NCBI GenBank assembly: GCA_026414765.1
Contig: JAOAIJ010000039.1
Coordinates: 62,001-126,000 of the forward strand
Direction of reading: 5' to 3'
DNA: 64,000 bases
Source: Clostridia bacterium
Lineage (GTDB): Bacteria; Bacillota; Clostridia; Acetivibrionales; DSM-27016
The translations under genes and the position numbers were made by a program. Numbering within the stretch: the first letter of the stretch is position 1; each line of letters begins with the position of its first letter. Under the pieces are notes generated by a model. The model made no database searches. It was not told the DNA's origin and worked only from the letters and a program-made list of their open reading frames with translations. Shown piece after piece: positions 26,868-34,017 of this stretch.

Positions 26868-27677
26868 ATGAATATAAAAAGAATATATATAGCGATCATA
26901 ATATTTGTAATTATAGCAGTAGTCCAAGCGCCGGTCATGGCTGCAGATGAGTACCCTTCGCCTACAACCGGCTTTTTTGTAAACGATTTTGCAAATGTGA
27001 TTAAATCTGATACAGAGTATAGTATAATAGACTTAGGAAGGCAGCTTGAAGATAAAACAGGAGCTCAGGTAGTAGTCGTTACAATTGACACCCTGGGAGG
27101 GAAAAACATTGCCGATTATGCTCTGGAGTTGGGACGGGAATGGGGAATAGGGAAGAAGGAAGAAAACAACGGAGTATTATTACTTAATGCTGTACAGGAA
27201 AGAGAAATAGATATAGAAGTAGGATACGGACTGGAAGGAGCAATTCCAGATGTCAGAGCAAGAGAAATCATAAGGGATATCATTAAGCCATATCTTAAAG
27301 ACGGAAATTATGACAGCGGTCTGCTAAACGGATATATAGCAGTGATTAACGATGTAGCAAAAGAATACGGTATAGCACTGGATATGGATGGTGCGGATAC
27401 GCAGCTGGAACCGCAGAGACAAAAAAGCCTGCCGGATCAGAAGCAATCCAGGGGACTAAGGATGGCTCCGCTTCTTATAAGCTTACTTTTGATCGTAGAC
27501 GGAGTATTATTCAGATTCAGAATAACATCGACTCTGATAAAGATCTTTTTTTGGAGTAATATTTTCAGAGGAGGACGCGGCGGCGGATGGGGAGGTTCTG
27601 GCGGTGGTGGCTCCTGGGGCGGTTCATCAGGCGGCGGAGGAAGCTTTGGGGGCGGTGGCAGCAGTGATAAGTATTAA
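26868..27677 (+). CDS. TPM-domain (YgcG) protein with glycine-rich tail
   Basis: 269 residues. A signal or anchor segment at residues 7-24 is followed by the TPM domain (FVNDFANVIKSDTEYSIIDL, VVVVTIDTLGGKNIADYALE, NNGVLLLN, EVGYGLEGAIPD). A second membrane segment lies near 198-220, then a tail of glycine and serine with GGGG runs that ends GGGGSSDKY. The typical partner of LemA. Gly-rich tails are common in this family and low-complexity DNA (27570-27665) results. A role in membrane protein or wall maintenance is inferred from the family only. Confidence 0.9.
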   Translation: MNIKRIYIAIIIFVIIAVVQAPVMAADEYPSPTTGFFVNDFANVIKSDTEYSIIDLGRQLEDKTGAQVVVVTIDTLGGKNIADYALELGREWGIGKKEENNGVLLLNAVQEREIDIEVGYGLEGAIPDVRAREIIRDIIKPYLKDGNYDSGLLNGYIAVINDVAKEYGIALDMDGADTQLEPQRQKSLPDQKQSRGLRMAPLLISLLLIVDGVLFRFRITSTLIKIFFWSNIFRGGRGGGWGGSGGGGSWGGSSGGGGSFGGGGSSDKY

Positions 27678-27695
27678 TTAATAAGGGGGATAATA

Positions 27696-28175
27696 ATGAG
27701 ATATATCGTAAGACAAAAGATTTTTTCATTGGGTGACAGTTTCACTATAAAGGATGAATTCGGAAATGATTTGTTTGTAGTAAGAAGCCAGCTATTATCT
27801 TTTGGTAAAAAACTACGAATATTTGATTTGTCAGGCAATGAATTATGCTATATTGAGCAGAAAGTCTTCAGATTCATGCCTGAGTATGATATTTATATAG
27901 GTGGAGAGCATATAGCAAACGTTAAGAAGAAATTTGCATTTTTTAGAAATGATTTTGAAATAACTAGTCCAGTGAGCCGATACTACGTAGAAGGAGACTT
28001 TTGGGCCCATGAGTTTGGCCTGTTTAAGGATGGGCAGCAGATAGCGGGTATATCAAAACAGTTTTTCTCATTTGCCGATACTTACGGAGTAGACATAGAT
28101 GATCGTCAGGATCAGGTAGGGACGTTAGCTTTGGCCATAGTTGTGGATATGGTGTGTCACGACCACGATAATTAA
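27696..28175 (+). CDS. LURP-one-related (DUF567) protein
   Basis: 159 residues without signal peptide or membrane segment. It starts MRYIVRQKIFSLGDSFTIKD and shows the repeating beta-strand pattern of the LURP-one/tubby-like barrel (LSFGKKLRIFDLSGNELCYI, then YEIYI-like and YYVEGDFWAHEFGLF). The fold family is related to phospholipid-scramblase-like proteins; bacterial members have no settled role. GGGGG precedes the ATG and the gene is 18 bases behind the TPM gene, so it belongs to the LemA operon. Confidence 0.88.
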   Translation: MRYIVRQKIFSLGDSFTIKDEFGNDLFVVRSQLLSFGKKLRIFDLSGNELCYIEQKVFRFMPEYDIYIGGEHIANVKKKFAFFRNDFEITSPVSRYYVEGDFWAHEFGLFKDGQQIAGISKQFFSFADTYGVDIDDRQDQVGTLALAIVVDMVCHDHDN

Positions 28176-28206
28176 ATAAAACGATAGCAGTTCTTTTGCT
28201 CCAAAA

Positions 28207-28242
28207 CAGGATTTGCGGACCCCAAAGGGTCCCCAAATCCTG
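28207..28242. terminator. Hairpin behind the LemA operon
   Basis: CAGGATTTG and CAAATCCTG pair across an inner GGACC/GGGTCC stem, giving a long hairpin about 32 bases behind the LURP-one stop. There is no clean T run on the plus strand, so termination efficiency is uncertain. Confidence 0.5.
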
Positions 28243-28296
28243 CATAATGAAGATGGTGAAGCAAATAAATACCCAAATTCTGACCGGTGGTATTGC

Positions 28297-28341
28297 TTGT
28301 TTAGGGTGTGTGTAAAGTGTTTTACCCCACTCTAAACAGGC
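28297..28341 (-). terminator. Probable terminator of the minus-strand M23-like gene
   Basis: The arms around GTTTAG and CTAAAC pair through several mismatches (GTGTAAA with TTTTAC inside). It lies directly behind the stop of the minus gene at 28353. Confidence 0.45.
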
Positions 28342-28352
28342 TTTTAGTTGTA

Positions 28353-29390
28353 TCAGTATGTCGGCAGATTTCTTGCCCCCATAGGATTCTGCAAGTCTGA
28401 TCTGCGTTGATAAATGCCATATGCGCCGTCTGGCACATAGGTGTATGTATTATTGGAATAATTTGTGAGAGTATCCCATCCACCGCTGACAGTACCTTGA
28501 TACACTTCAAGGTGCAGCATACATGACCGTTCGCTGGTATTGTTCCTTATCAGATACCCAAGCTCAGTACCCCTGGATACGGAAGTGGTTTTTCCCGCTT
28601 TATAATTGTCTATAAGTGTTTGTGACGGCTGCATTTCGCAATAACGCGCTATAGTATTATCGGAATTCCTTACAATGACTTGTCCGGTGCCTATATCAAA
28701 ATCGCCTGCATAGATTACAGTTCCACTGGTCATTGAATATACCTTTGTACCTGGATCGGCAACAAAATCTATGCCTGCATGTGTTCTGGTTGAACTGTTC
28801 CTGCTCCTGCCAAATGCCCTTACGCCTTCAAGGGGATCCAGGAATGAAGCATCTTTCAGTGGCCTTAGCCAGGATGATCTGCTGGTGAAGAAATCACTGA
28901 TCGGACCGCTGTTGCCCATGATATACTGCCAAGTTCTTGGACCGACAATGGCATCGGGCTCCAGACCGATTTTTGCCTGCAAGTTCTTTACTGCACTGCT
29001 TGTCCCAGGGCCAAAGGCACCATCTACTGTAATGCTGTAACCATACTTGTTTTTCAACTGGTACTGTAAAGCTTTTACTGCTGAATTGTTGGAATTGGTT
29101 TGTACGGTTACAACCAGTTTTGTCCAGGTGTTTGTGCCGACGATCCCATCAGGGTATAAACCTTTGCTTGTCTGAAAGTTTTTGACTGCTGTTTCTGTTC
29201 CAGGGCCAAAGGCGCCGTCTACTGTGATATTGTAGCCATGGTAGACCAGCAGATATTGCAGCGAGTATACATTGGTACCGTTGTTTCCATTTTTCAGAAC
29301 AGGCCATGCAGGCGCGGGTGCTGCGATACTTGTACATAAAAATGTCAATAATAGCGACAGAGTAACTATAATTGATATGACCTTTTTCAT
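28353..29390 (-). CDS. Secreted peptidoglycan-binding protein with degenerate M23 domain
   Basis: 345 residues from the ATG at 29390 (AAGGAGG upstream). Signal peptide 1-24. Two PG_binding_1 repeats follow: about 33-92 and 100-157, each with VDGAFGPGT and (K)xFQ or LQAK. The C-terminal half is an M23/LytM-like domain with the zinc ligands H204 and D208 (THAGIDF) and H293 (MLHLEV). However both catalytic histidines are changed: the Y-x-H site reads YCE (E252) and HxH reads MLH (M291). It may bind rather than cut the wall. Monocistronic. Confidence 0.85.
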   Translation of the reverse strand: MKKVISIIVTLSLLLTFLCTSIAAPAPAWPVLKNGNNGTNVYSLQYLLVYHGYNITVDGAFGPGTETAVKNFQTSKGLYPDGIVGTNTWTKLVVTVQTNSNNSAVKALQYQLKNKYGYSITVDGAFGPGTSSAVKNLQAKIGLEPDAIVGPRTWQYIMGNSGPISDFFTSRSSWLRPLKDASFLDPLEGVRAFGRSRNSSTRTHAGIDFVADPGTKVYSMTSGTVIYAGDFDIGTGQVIVRNSDNTIARYCEMQPSQTLIDNYKAGKTTSVSRGTELGYLIRNNTSERSCMLHLEVYQGTVSGGWDTLTNYSNNTYTYVPDGAYGIYQRRSDLQNPMGARNLPTY

Positions 29391-29528
29391 AATATATACC
29401 TCCTTAGTGTTTTGGTTTGTTTTTTGGAACATCAGCATGATTTGAAATCATTTCACAATTCTTTGCAGCTGCAATAATTTGGTTATTTCTTACGAACCAT
29501 TTTATAGGTACTATATTGGAAAAAGTTT

Positions 29529-29561
29529 GAAAAAATACTGAAAAAAAACTGAAAAAATACT
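29529..29561. repeat. Three 11-base tandem repeats with phased A-tracts
   Basis: GAAAAAATACT, GAAAAAAAACT and GAAAAAATACT follow one another exactly. The A-tracts recur every 11 bases, close to the DNA helix turn, so this piece should be curved. It is about 140 bases upstream of the start of the minus-strand peptidoglycan-binding gene. Confidence 0.8.
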
Positions 29562-29807
29562 GAATGAAGATATAGAATATGATACAGAAAGAAGATCTGT
29601 GCAAAAAATAGAAGTGGATGGAGATTAGGAAAATTTGATTTGACCCGAGTTGAATTAAGCAGCTTCTTACACTCGTAGTATTTAGTCCGAGTAATAAAAA
29701 TTTATCTGTCACAATAAGGTTAACTAAAAATACATGCCTGATATAAAAATATAGTATTGACAGGAACAAGCTGTTCAAGTTATACTTTTATTACCAATTA
29801 TCTTGTG

Positions 29808-29838
29808 TTGGCAGATAAAAGTTAATACTTTGTATAAT
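29808..29838 (+). promoter_or_regulatory. Promoter of the cation-efflux gene
   Basis: TATAAT at 29833-29838 with TTGGCA at 29808-29813 (19-base spacer, longer than ideal). Transcription would start near 29845, directly before the structured leader. Confidence 0.5.
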
Positions 29839-29844
29839 ATGAGC

Positions 29845-29961
29845 AGGCGATGAACGTAAATTTACGTTTGTGGGGCTGGGCCAAATGGTGGATTTAAAAT
29901 CCTTCAGGCAGCGGAGTAACAAGTACCCGTGGGACATATAAAATTGTCTTGCGGGTTTTTT
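29845..29961 (+). promoter_or_regulatory. Probable NiCo (czcD) riboswitch with terminator
   Basis: The leader between the promoter and the cation-efflux gene holds hairpins AACGTAAA/TTTACGTT and GGATT/AATCC, a purine-rich CAGGCAGCGGAGTAAC segment, and GGGACA inside the 5' arm of a terminator. The terminator (29925-29961) pairs ACCCGTGGGACA with TGTCTTGCGGGT and is followed by six Ts. A metal-sensing leader in front of a CDF transporter matches the known Ni/Co riboswitch arrangement in Clostridia. The assignment rests on context and on motifs recalled, not on a covariance search. Confidence 0.55.
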
Positions 29962-29986
29962 ATTGTCTATGTATCAGGAGGTTAGT

Positions 29987-31396
29987 ATGAGCGGGGAAAA
30001 GCAAAGAGTAGCATTTACTTCAGTTATTGCGGCTGTTTTTCTTACAGTAATAAAAATCGTAATAGGTGCTGCGACAGGTAGTTTAGGTATTATGGCGGAG
30101 GCAGCACATTCGGCGCTGGATATGGGCGCGGCAGTAGTAACTTTTTTTGCTGTCAGAATGGCTGATAAGCCTGCAGATATGGAGCATAACTATGGACATG
30201 GAAAGATAGAAAGCTTTTCTGCACTTATTGAAACTGCATTATTACTTATTACATGCGGATGGATTATGTATGAAGCTGCAGAAAGACTTTTGCTCGGCAA
30301 AGCTGCACCTATTGACACAATTGAAGCTACCTGGGGAGTAGGGATAATGGTGCTCTCCATAGTAATAAACATATCAAGGGCTAGGGCACTCAAGAAAGTT
30401 GCAAAAAAATATGGAAGTCAGGCCCTTGAAGCAGATGCCCTGCATTTTGACAGTGATGTCTGGAGCTCGCTTGTTGTAATAGGCGGATTAATATGTGTTG
30501 CCGCGGGTGATTACTTCGGCATTGCAGCCTTGGATTTTGGTGATCCGGTTGCAGCCTTAGGGGTATCGGTGCTGGTTATTGTGGTAAGTATGAAGTTAGG
30601 GAAACGGACAATAGATGTGTTGCTGGATACAGCGCCTAAAGGTATGGTTAATACCATACTGCATGAGGTAAATGATATTAAGGGAATTCTGGATGTAGCA
30701 AGTGTAAGGGTCAGACCTTCGGGGCCAAACTACTTTATAGATATAAACGTAGGTATAAACAGAAACGAAAGCCATAGGGTAGTACACTGTATTGTAGATG
30801 AAGTAAGAGAGAGACTTCAGAATAAGATTCCTAACAGCGACATAGTAATAGGTACATTTCCGGTTGATATGGCAGGGGCTGAAGACAGGGAGGTATACCA
30901 TGCTGTAAAACGTATTGTTGACAAGTTTCCTGTTTGTACAAATATTCATAATATTCATATATATGAGGTTTCAGGAAAGAAGTATATCTCTGTCCACATA
31001 GAAGTCAGGGAGACTATGAGTTTGAAGGATTCCCATGAGCTTTCCCATGATATAAGCAAAAAGATCCAGGAGAGCATTGAAAATATTGAAGATGTAAGTG
31101 TAAATTTTGAATATGTAAAACAGCGGCATATTGTAGCAGAAGATATTACCGAAAGCAGTAAAAACCTGATAGAGGAGATAGAGTGTTTGCTAAATAAAGC
31201 TCCTGACAAGTTAAACTGCCATGATATAAGGGTATACAGAGGAGGAGACAGGATCACCATATTTTTACACTGTGAGATGTGCAGCAGCTATACTACCGAA
31301 AAAACAGAAGTCATTACAAAAAACATATCAAATAAAATACGGAAGACATTTGATAACATTGAAAGTGTACACATCCATGTGGAACCTATTGATTGA
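29987..31396 (+). CDS. Cation diffusion facilitator transporter with long C-terminal domain
   Basis: 469 residues from the ATG at 29987 (AGGAGG upstream); a TTG at 29963 is less likely. Six membrane segments lie in residues 10-210, with the CDF metal site residues in AEAAHSALDMGAA and ALEADALHFDSDVWSS. The cytoplasmic part is about 250 residues, longer than the usual 80-100, and holds what look like three ZT_dimer-type repeats (HEVNDIKGILDVASVRVRP, HAVKRIVDKFPVCTNIHNI, EIECLLNKAPDKLNCHDI). Exports a divalent metal; the leader suggests Ni or Co. Confidence 0.92.
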   Translation: MSGEKQRVAFTSVIAAVFLTVIKIVIGAATGSLGIMAEAAHSALDMGAAVVTFFAVRMADKPADMEHNYGHGKIESFSALIETALLLITCGWIMYEAAERLLLGKAAPIDTIEATWGVGIMVLSIVINISRARALKKVAKKYGSQALEADALHFDSDVWSSLVVIGGLICVAAGDYFGIAALDFGDPVAALGVSVLVIVVSMKLGKRTIDVLLDTAPKGMVNTILHEVNDIKGILDVASVRVRPSGPNYFIDINVGINRNESHRVVHCIVDEVRERLQNKIPNSDIVIGTFPVDMAGAEDREVYHAVKRIVDKFPVCTNIHNIHIYEVSGKKYISVHIEVRETMSLKDSHELSHDISKKIQESIENIEDVSVNFEYVKQRHIVAEDITESSKNLIEEIECLLNKAPDKLNCHDIRVYRGGDRITIFLHCEMCSSYTTEKTEVITKNISNKIRKTFDNIESVHIHVEPID

Positions 31397-31988
31397 ATTG
31401 ATAGCTACTAGGTGTCGGTTCTCAAAAAGTTTCAAAAAGTATTATAGAAAATCACGATCTTTGTCGATTGATACAAAGTCCCCTCCCATAAATTCTAATG
31501 GCACAAAGCTAATTCCGATGTCGGAGAACATCCTTTTCCTTATTTGCAAGAACCTTATGCTGACAAGATTGTAAACTATGGTACTTGTGGAATCCTTATC
31601 TACTAAAAAAATATAATTATCTGAGTTCTTTATGGTTCATAAAAGTTTATATTTTGAGATATAGGCAGTCTAAAAACATTTTTCAGAGGATTTATAATCC
31701 GAATAATGATAATAAGGATTTGAAAGAAGTAGGCCGAACATGATTGATATTGAAATGATTATATATGGGGAGAGTAGTGAGAAAAAAGCTGGGCGCATAT
31801 CCGCTGCATATCCGGCCCAGCTTTTTTTATTCCAATAAAGATTTATTATTTGGTTATATATTGAAATAGTTTCTTACAAGAGGTAAAATAAAATCATCCA
31901 TATTTTGGAAGGCAAATTCATACACCAGGTCGAGTATACAAAACTGGTATTGAAAAGTAAACTAAGATAATAAATGAGGAAGCCTTAA
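31397..31988. other. Intergenic region with possible decayed sequence
   Basis: About 590 bases with a strong terminator at 31783-31828. At 31405-31445 a segment (CTACTAGGTGTCG, then TTCTCAAAAAGTTT) is similar to 33063-33100 on the other side of the next gene. A minus-strand frame at about 31455-31640 has protein-like residues (for example ISFVPLEFMGGDFVSIDKD) but no plausible start or length, so I do not call it a gene. Confidence 0.4.
31783..31828. terminator. Bidirectional terminator
   Basis: AAAAAAGCTGGGC pairs with GCCCAGCTTTTTTT across a 20-base loop that contains a repeated GCATATCCG. With A and T runs on both sides it can act in both directions. Confidence 0.85.
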
Positions 31989-32801
31989 ATGAAAAATGGA
32001 TTTAGGAAACAGTTAATAAGTATTGATATATGGATTTTAATATTAGCGGTAATTTGCTTATCTATCATAATAATCAATGGAATGTCCTTTAGATTTTTTC
32101 CCCTTTTAAACTCATTAGATATAAATACACAAAACTATATCAAAAATAAAATAAATGAGTTTGCTATGGGATATATTGTAAGCTATTTTTTCTATTTACT
32201 TGTTGTGAAATATCCGGAAAAAAGAAATGATGCTTATGTAAAAAGTTCAATAGCAATTTTTGTTGAAAATATTGTAAATTATTCTTCAAGTATACTCTAT
32301 ATTCTTCATGACGACCTAACTGAAAATCATAATGCAATATCCATGTTTAATTTACGGAAAGATGATATCGAAAGATTATGCAGGTTATTTAACTCTGAAA
32401 AAAAGCATCATATTGATCTACTGTATAATAAAATACGAGCTATTAATGAATCATCTAATCGAATATTCCAGTTTGTACCATATGTAGATACTGAACTTAT
32501 ACATTTAATAAACAAAATTTTGAACTCAAGTATGCATTATGCAATTGAAAGGTATTTTAATATCTCTGTAGACGGGAAAAAATTAGAAATAGAGGAATTT
32601 TCAACTTTTAATCTCTGGACAAAGTCATATTATGAAAATGTCTTACAATTGGAATCTTACTTCAGAAACTGCCTAGACTGGAAGCTGAAATTGGCCAAAA
32701 GACTTAAATGGAAACTGAAAGTTAAGAAGGGTAAAGAAAGATTCATTAACCAACTCGGGAATATTAGGAATTTGATAAGGATTAAGAAGAATAAAACTTA
32801 A
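31989..32801 (+). CDS. Orphan membrane protein of unknown function
   Basis: 270 residues, AT-rich and lysine/asparagine-rich compared with its neighbours. Two hydrophobic segments lie near 12-32 and 58-75, then a long helical cytoplasmic part with many I, N, K and Y residues (LYNKIRAINESSNRIFQF). The C-terminal 45 residues are strongly basic (KLKLAKRLKWKLKVKKGKER). I recognise no family. It is isolated by long gene-free stretches on both sides, which together with its base composition suggests acquisition from elsewhere. Confidence 0.6.
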   Translation: MKNGFRKQLISIDIWILILAVICLSIIIINGMSFRFFPLLNSLDINTQNYIKNKINEFAMGYIVSYFFYLLVVKYPEKRNDAYVKSSIAIFVENIVNYSSSILYILHDDLTENHNAISMFNLRKDDIERLCRLFNSEKKHHIDLLYNKIRAINESSNRIFQFVPYVDTELIHLINKILNSSMHYAIERYFNISVDGKKLEIEEFSTFNLWTKSYYENVLQLESYFRNCLDWKLKLAKRLKWKLKVKKGKERFINQLGNIRNLIRIKKNKT

Positions 32802-33335
32802 CGAAGAAAACAGGGTATATCCAATTTTACCCTTTAATTTCTAAGGACCTCTATGTTCAAAAAGGTTTTATTGATATTTACTGACCAGAAAACCTTCATA
32901 GTAAGTAGTGAGTAAAATAGACAGGGACACTTTAGATATATAAAAATTCATGGGAAGTAACTATGTATTATTCGACAATTTTATAGGCATTACGGGAACT
33001 TAAGTGTAAAATTTTTTCATACATTATGAGATTTAGGAGTTTTTTTCAAACTTTATAAGAACCTACAGGTGTTGTGAGTTCTCAAATAGTTTGAAAATAC
33101 TATAACTTAATCAGTGAGATGGGGAGACTTTATAGTATTCTATGAAGTATCTACCTATTTCTTGAGTGAAGGTGTTTGTCGAATGGCAACATAAAATGGG
33201 ATAAAGTGAACCTTATCCGTTGGTTATTCATACTATATATTAAGGAATTGTTTGCTGATTTACAGAACTTTACCGGTTGCATCAATCAGCAAGTATTTTT
33301 GTATCAATAACCTAATTACGATAAGGAGTGATCAC
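32802..33335. other. Intergenic region with imperfect inverted repeat
   Basis: About 530 bases. A weak terminator (AGGGTA...TACCCT then TTAATTT) lies at 32815-32842. At 33045-33097 a roughly 20-base imperfect inverted repeat (TTTTCAAACT...AGAAC / GTTCT...AGTTTGAAAA) encloses CTACAGGTGTTGTGA. Part of it resembles 31405-31445. No gene seen. Confidence 0.45.
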
Positions 33336-33932
33336 ATGCCGCAAGTTGCTAATCTGGTTGACGGTGAGTTGCCTGAATGGGTTTGCAATTCAATATATTC
33401 AAAATTAGAAAATCCCGGTTTGCTGGATAAAAAGAATATAATTATACAAAAATGTTTTGACCCTATAACTGCAAAATCCATGATAATAGCTTATGCAAAT
33501 GCAAATAAGTACGATGGAGCTTTTAGCATTTTTGAGGATACTGATGGTAAGTACAAAGAAATTTTCGGAACCCGGGTAAAGCTTATTGTATCTGTCCAAA
33601 TCCGGCATCCTAATATAATTCTGGCTAGTATGGACGAATCGGGTACTGGTGCTTCAAGCGTCAATTTCCACGTGATAAAAAATACAAGTAAGGGATATAA
33701 AAATGTATGGCAGGGGTTAGCTAATTTTTATGATCAAAGCTATTTTCCGCAGCACTGCTTTGAAGTTACAGCAGGCATCAGCTTTTCGGATAACGGGGAA
33801 CTGATACATTCTATATTGAAAAGAATATATATGCAAGGCAACCAGGCTAATCCTGTGAGTGTAGAAAAGTTATTTGATATTTATGTATATAATGAAAGCA
33901 ATGCGCAGTATCAATTTGTAAAAAGGTTGTGA
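33336..33932 (+). CDS. Orphan protein of unknown function
   Basis: 198 residues from the ATG at 33336, behind AAGGAG; an earlier start at 33252 has no site. No signal peptide or membrane segment. Central residues (IRHPNIILASMDESGTGASS, VNFHVIKNTSKGYKNVWQGL) look like a beta-rich globular domain. I do not recognise the family. It ends before a bidirectional terminator and stands alone. Confidence 0.65.
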   Translation: MPQVANLVDGELPEWVCNSIYSKLENPGLLDKKNIIIQKCFDPITAKSMIIAYANANKYDGAFSIFEDTDGKYKEIFGTRVKLIVSVQIRHPNIILASMDESGTGASSVNFHVIKNTSKGYKNVWQGLANFYDQSYFPQHCFEVTAGISFSDNGELIHSILKRIYMQGNQANPVSVEKLFDIYVYNESNAQYQFVKRL

Positions 33933-33967
33933 CACATATACCCGGACATCTACTTCTCTTGATAATG

Positions 33968-34006
33968 AAAGGGTTACGGGAGGAGGCTTTCCTCAGGTAA
34001 CCCTTT
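33968..34006. terminator. Terminator between convergent genes
   Basis: AAAGGGTTAC pairs with GTAACCCTTT around an inner GGAGGA/TTTCCTC stem. It lies between the orphan gene stop at 33932 and the convergent BlaR1-like stop at 34018. Confidence 0.75.
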
Positions 34007-34017
34007 GATGAAAGTGT

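Noticed and set aside
27570-27665. GC-rich, low-complexity DNA as a mobile or foreign segment
   Set aside because: It simply encodes the glycine-serine tail typical of TPM/YgcG proteins.
31272-31574. Plus-strand frame overlapping the end of the CDF gene
   Set aside because: It overlaps the CDF gene in another frame, lacks a ribosome binding site, and its extension is not protein-like.
31455-31640. Minus-strand frame with phosphatase-like residues
   Set aside because: ISFVPLEFMGGDFVSIDKD looks like part of a PPM-type phosphatase, but the frame is short, has no start with a site, and no flanking domain; mentioned only as possible decay.
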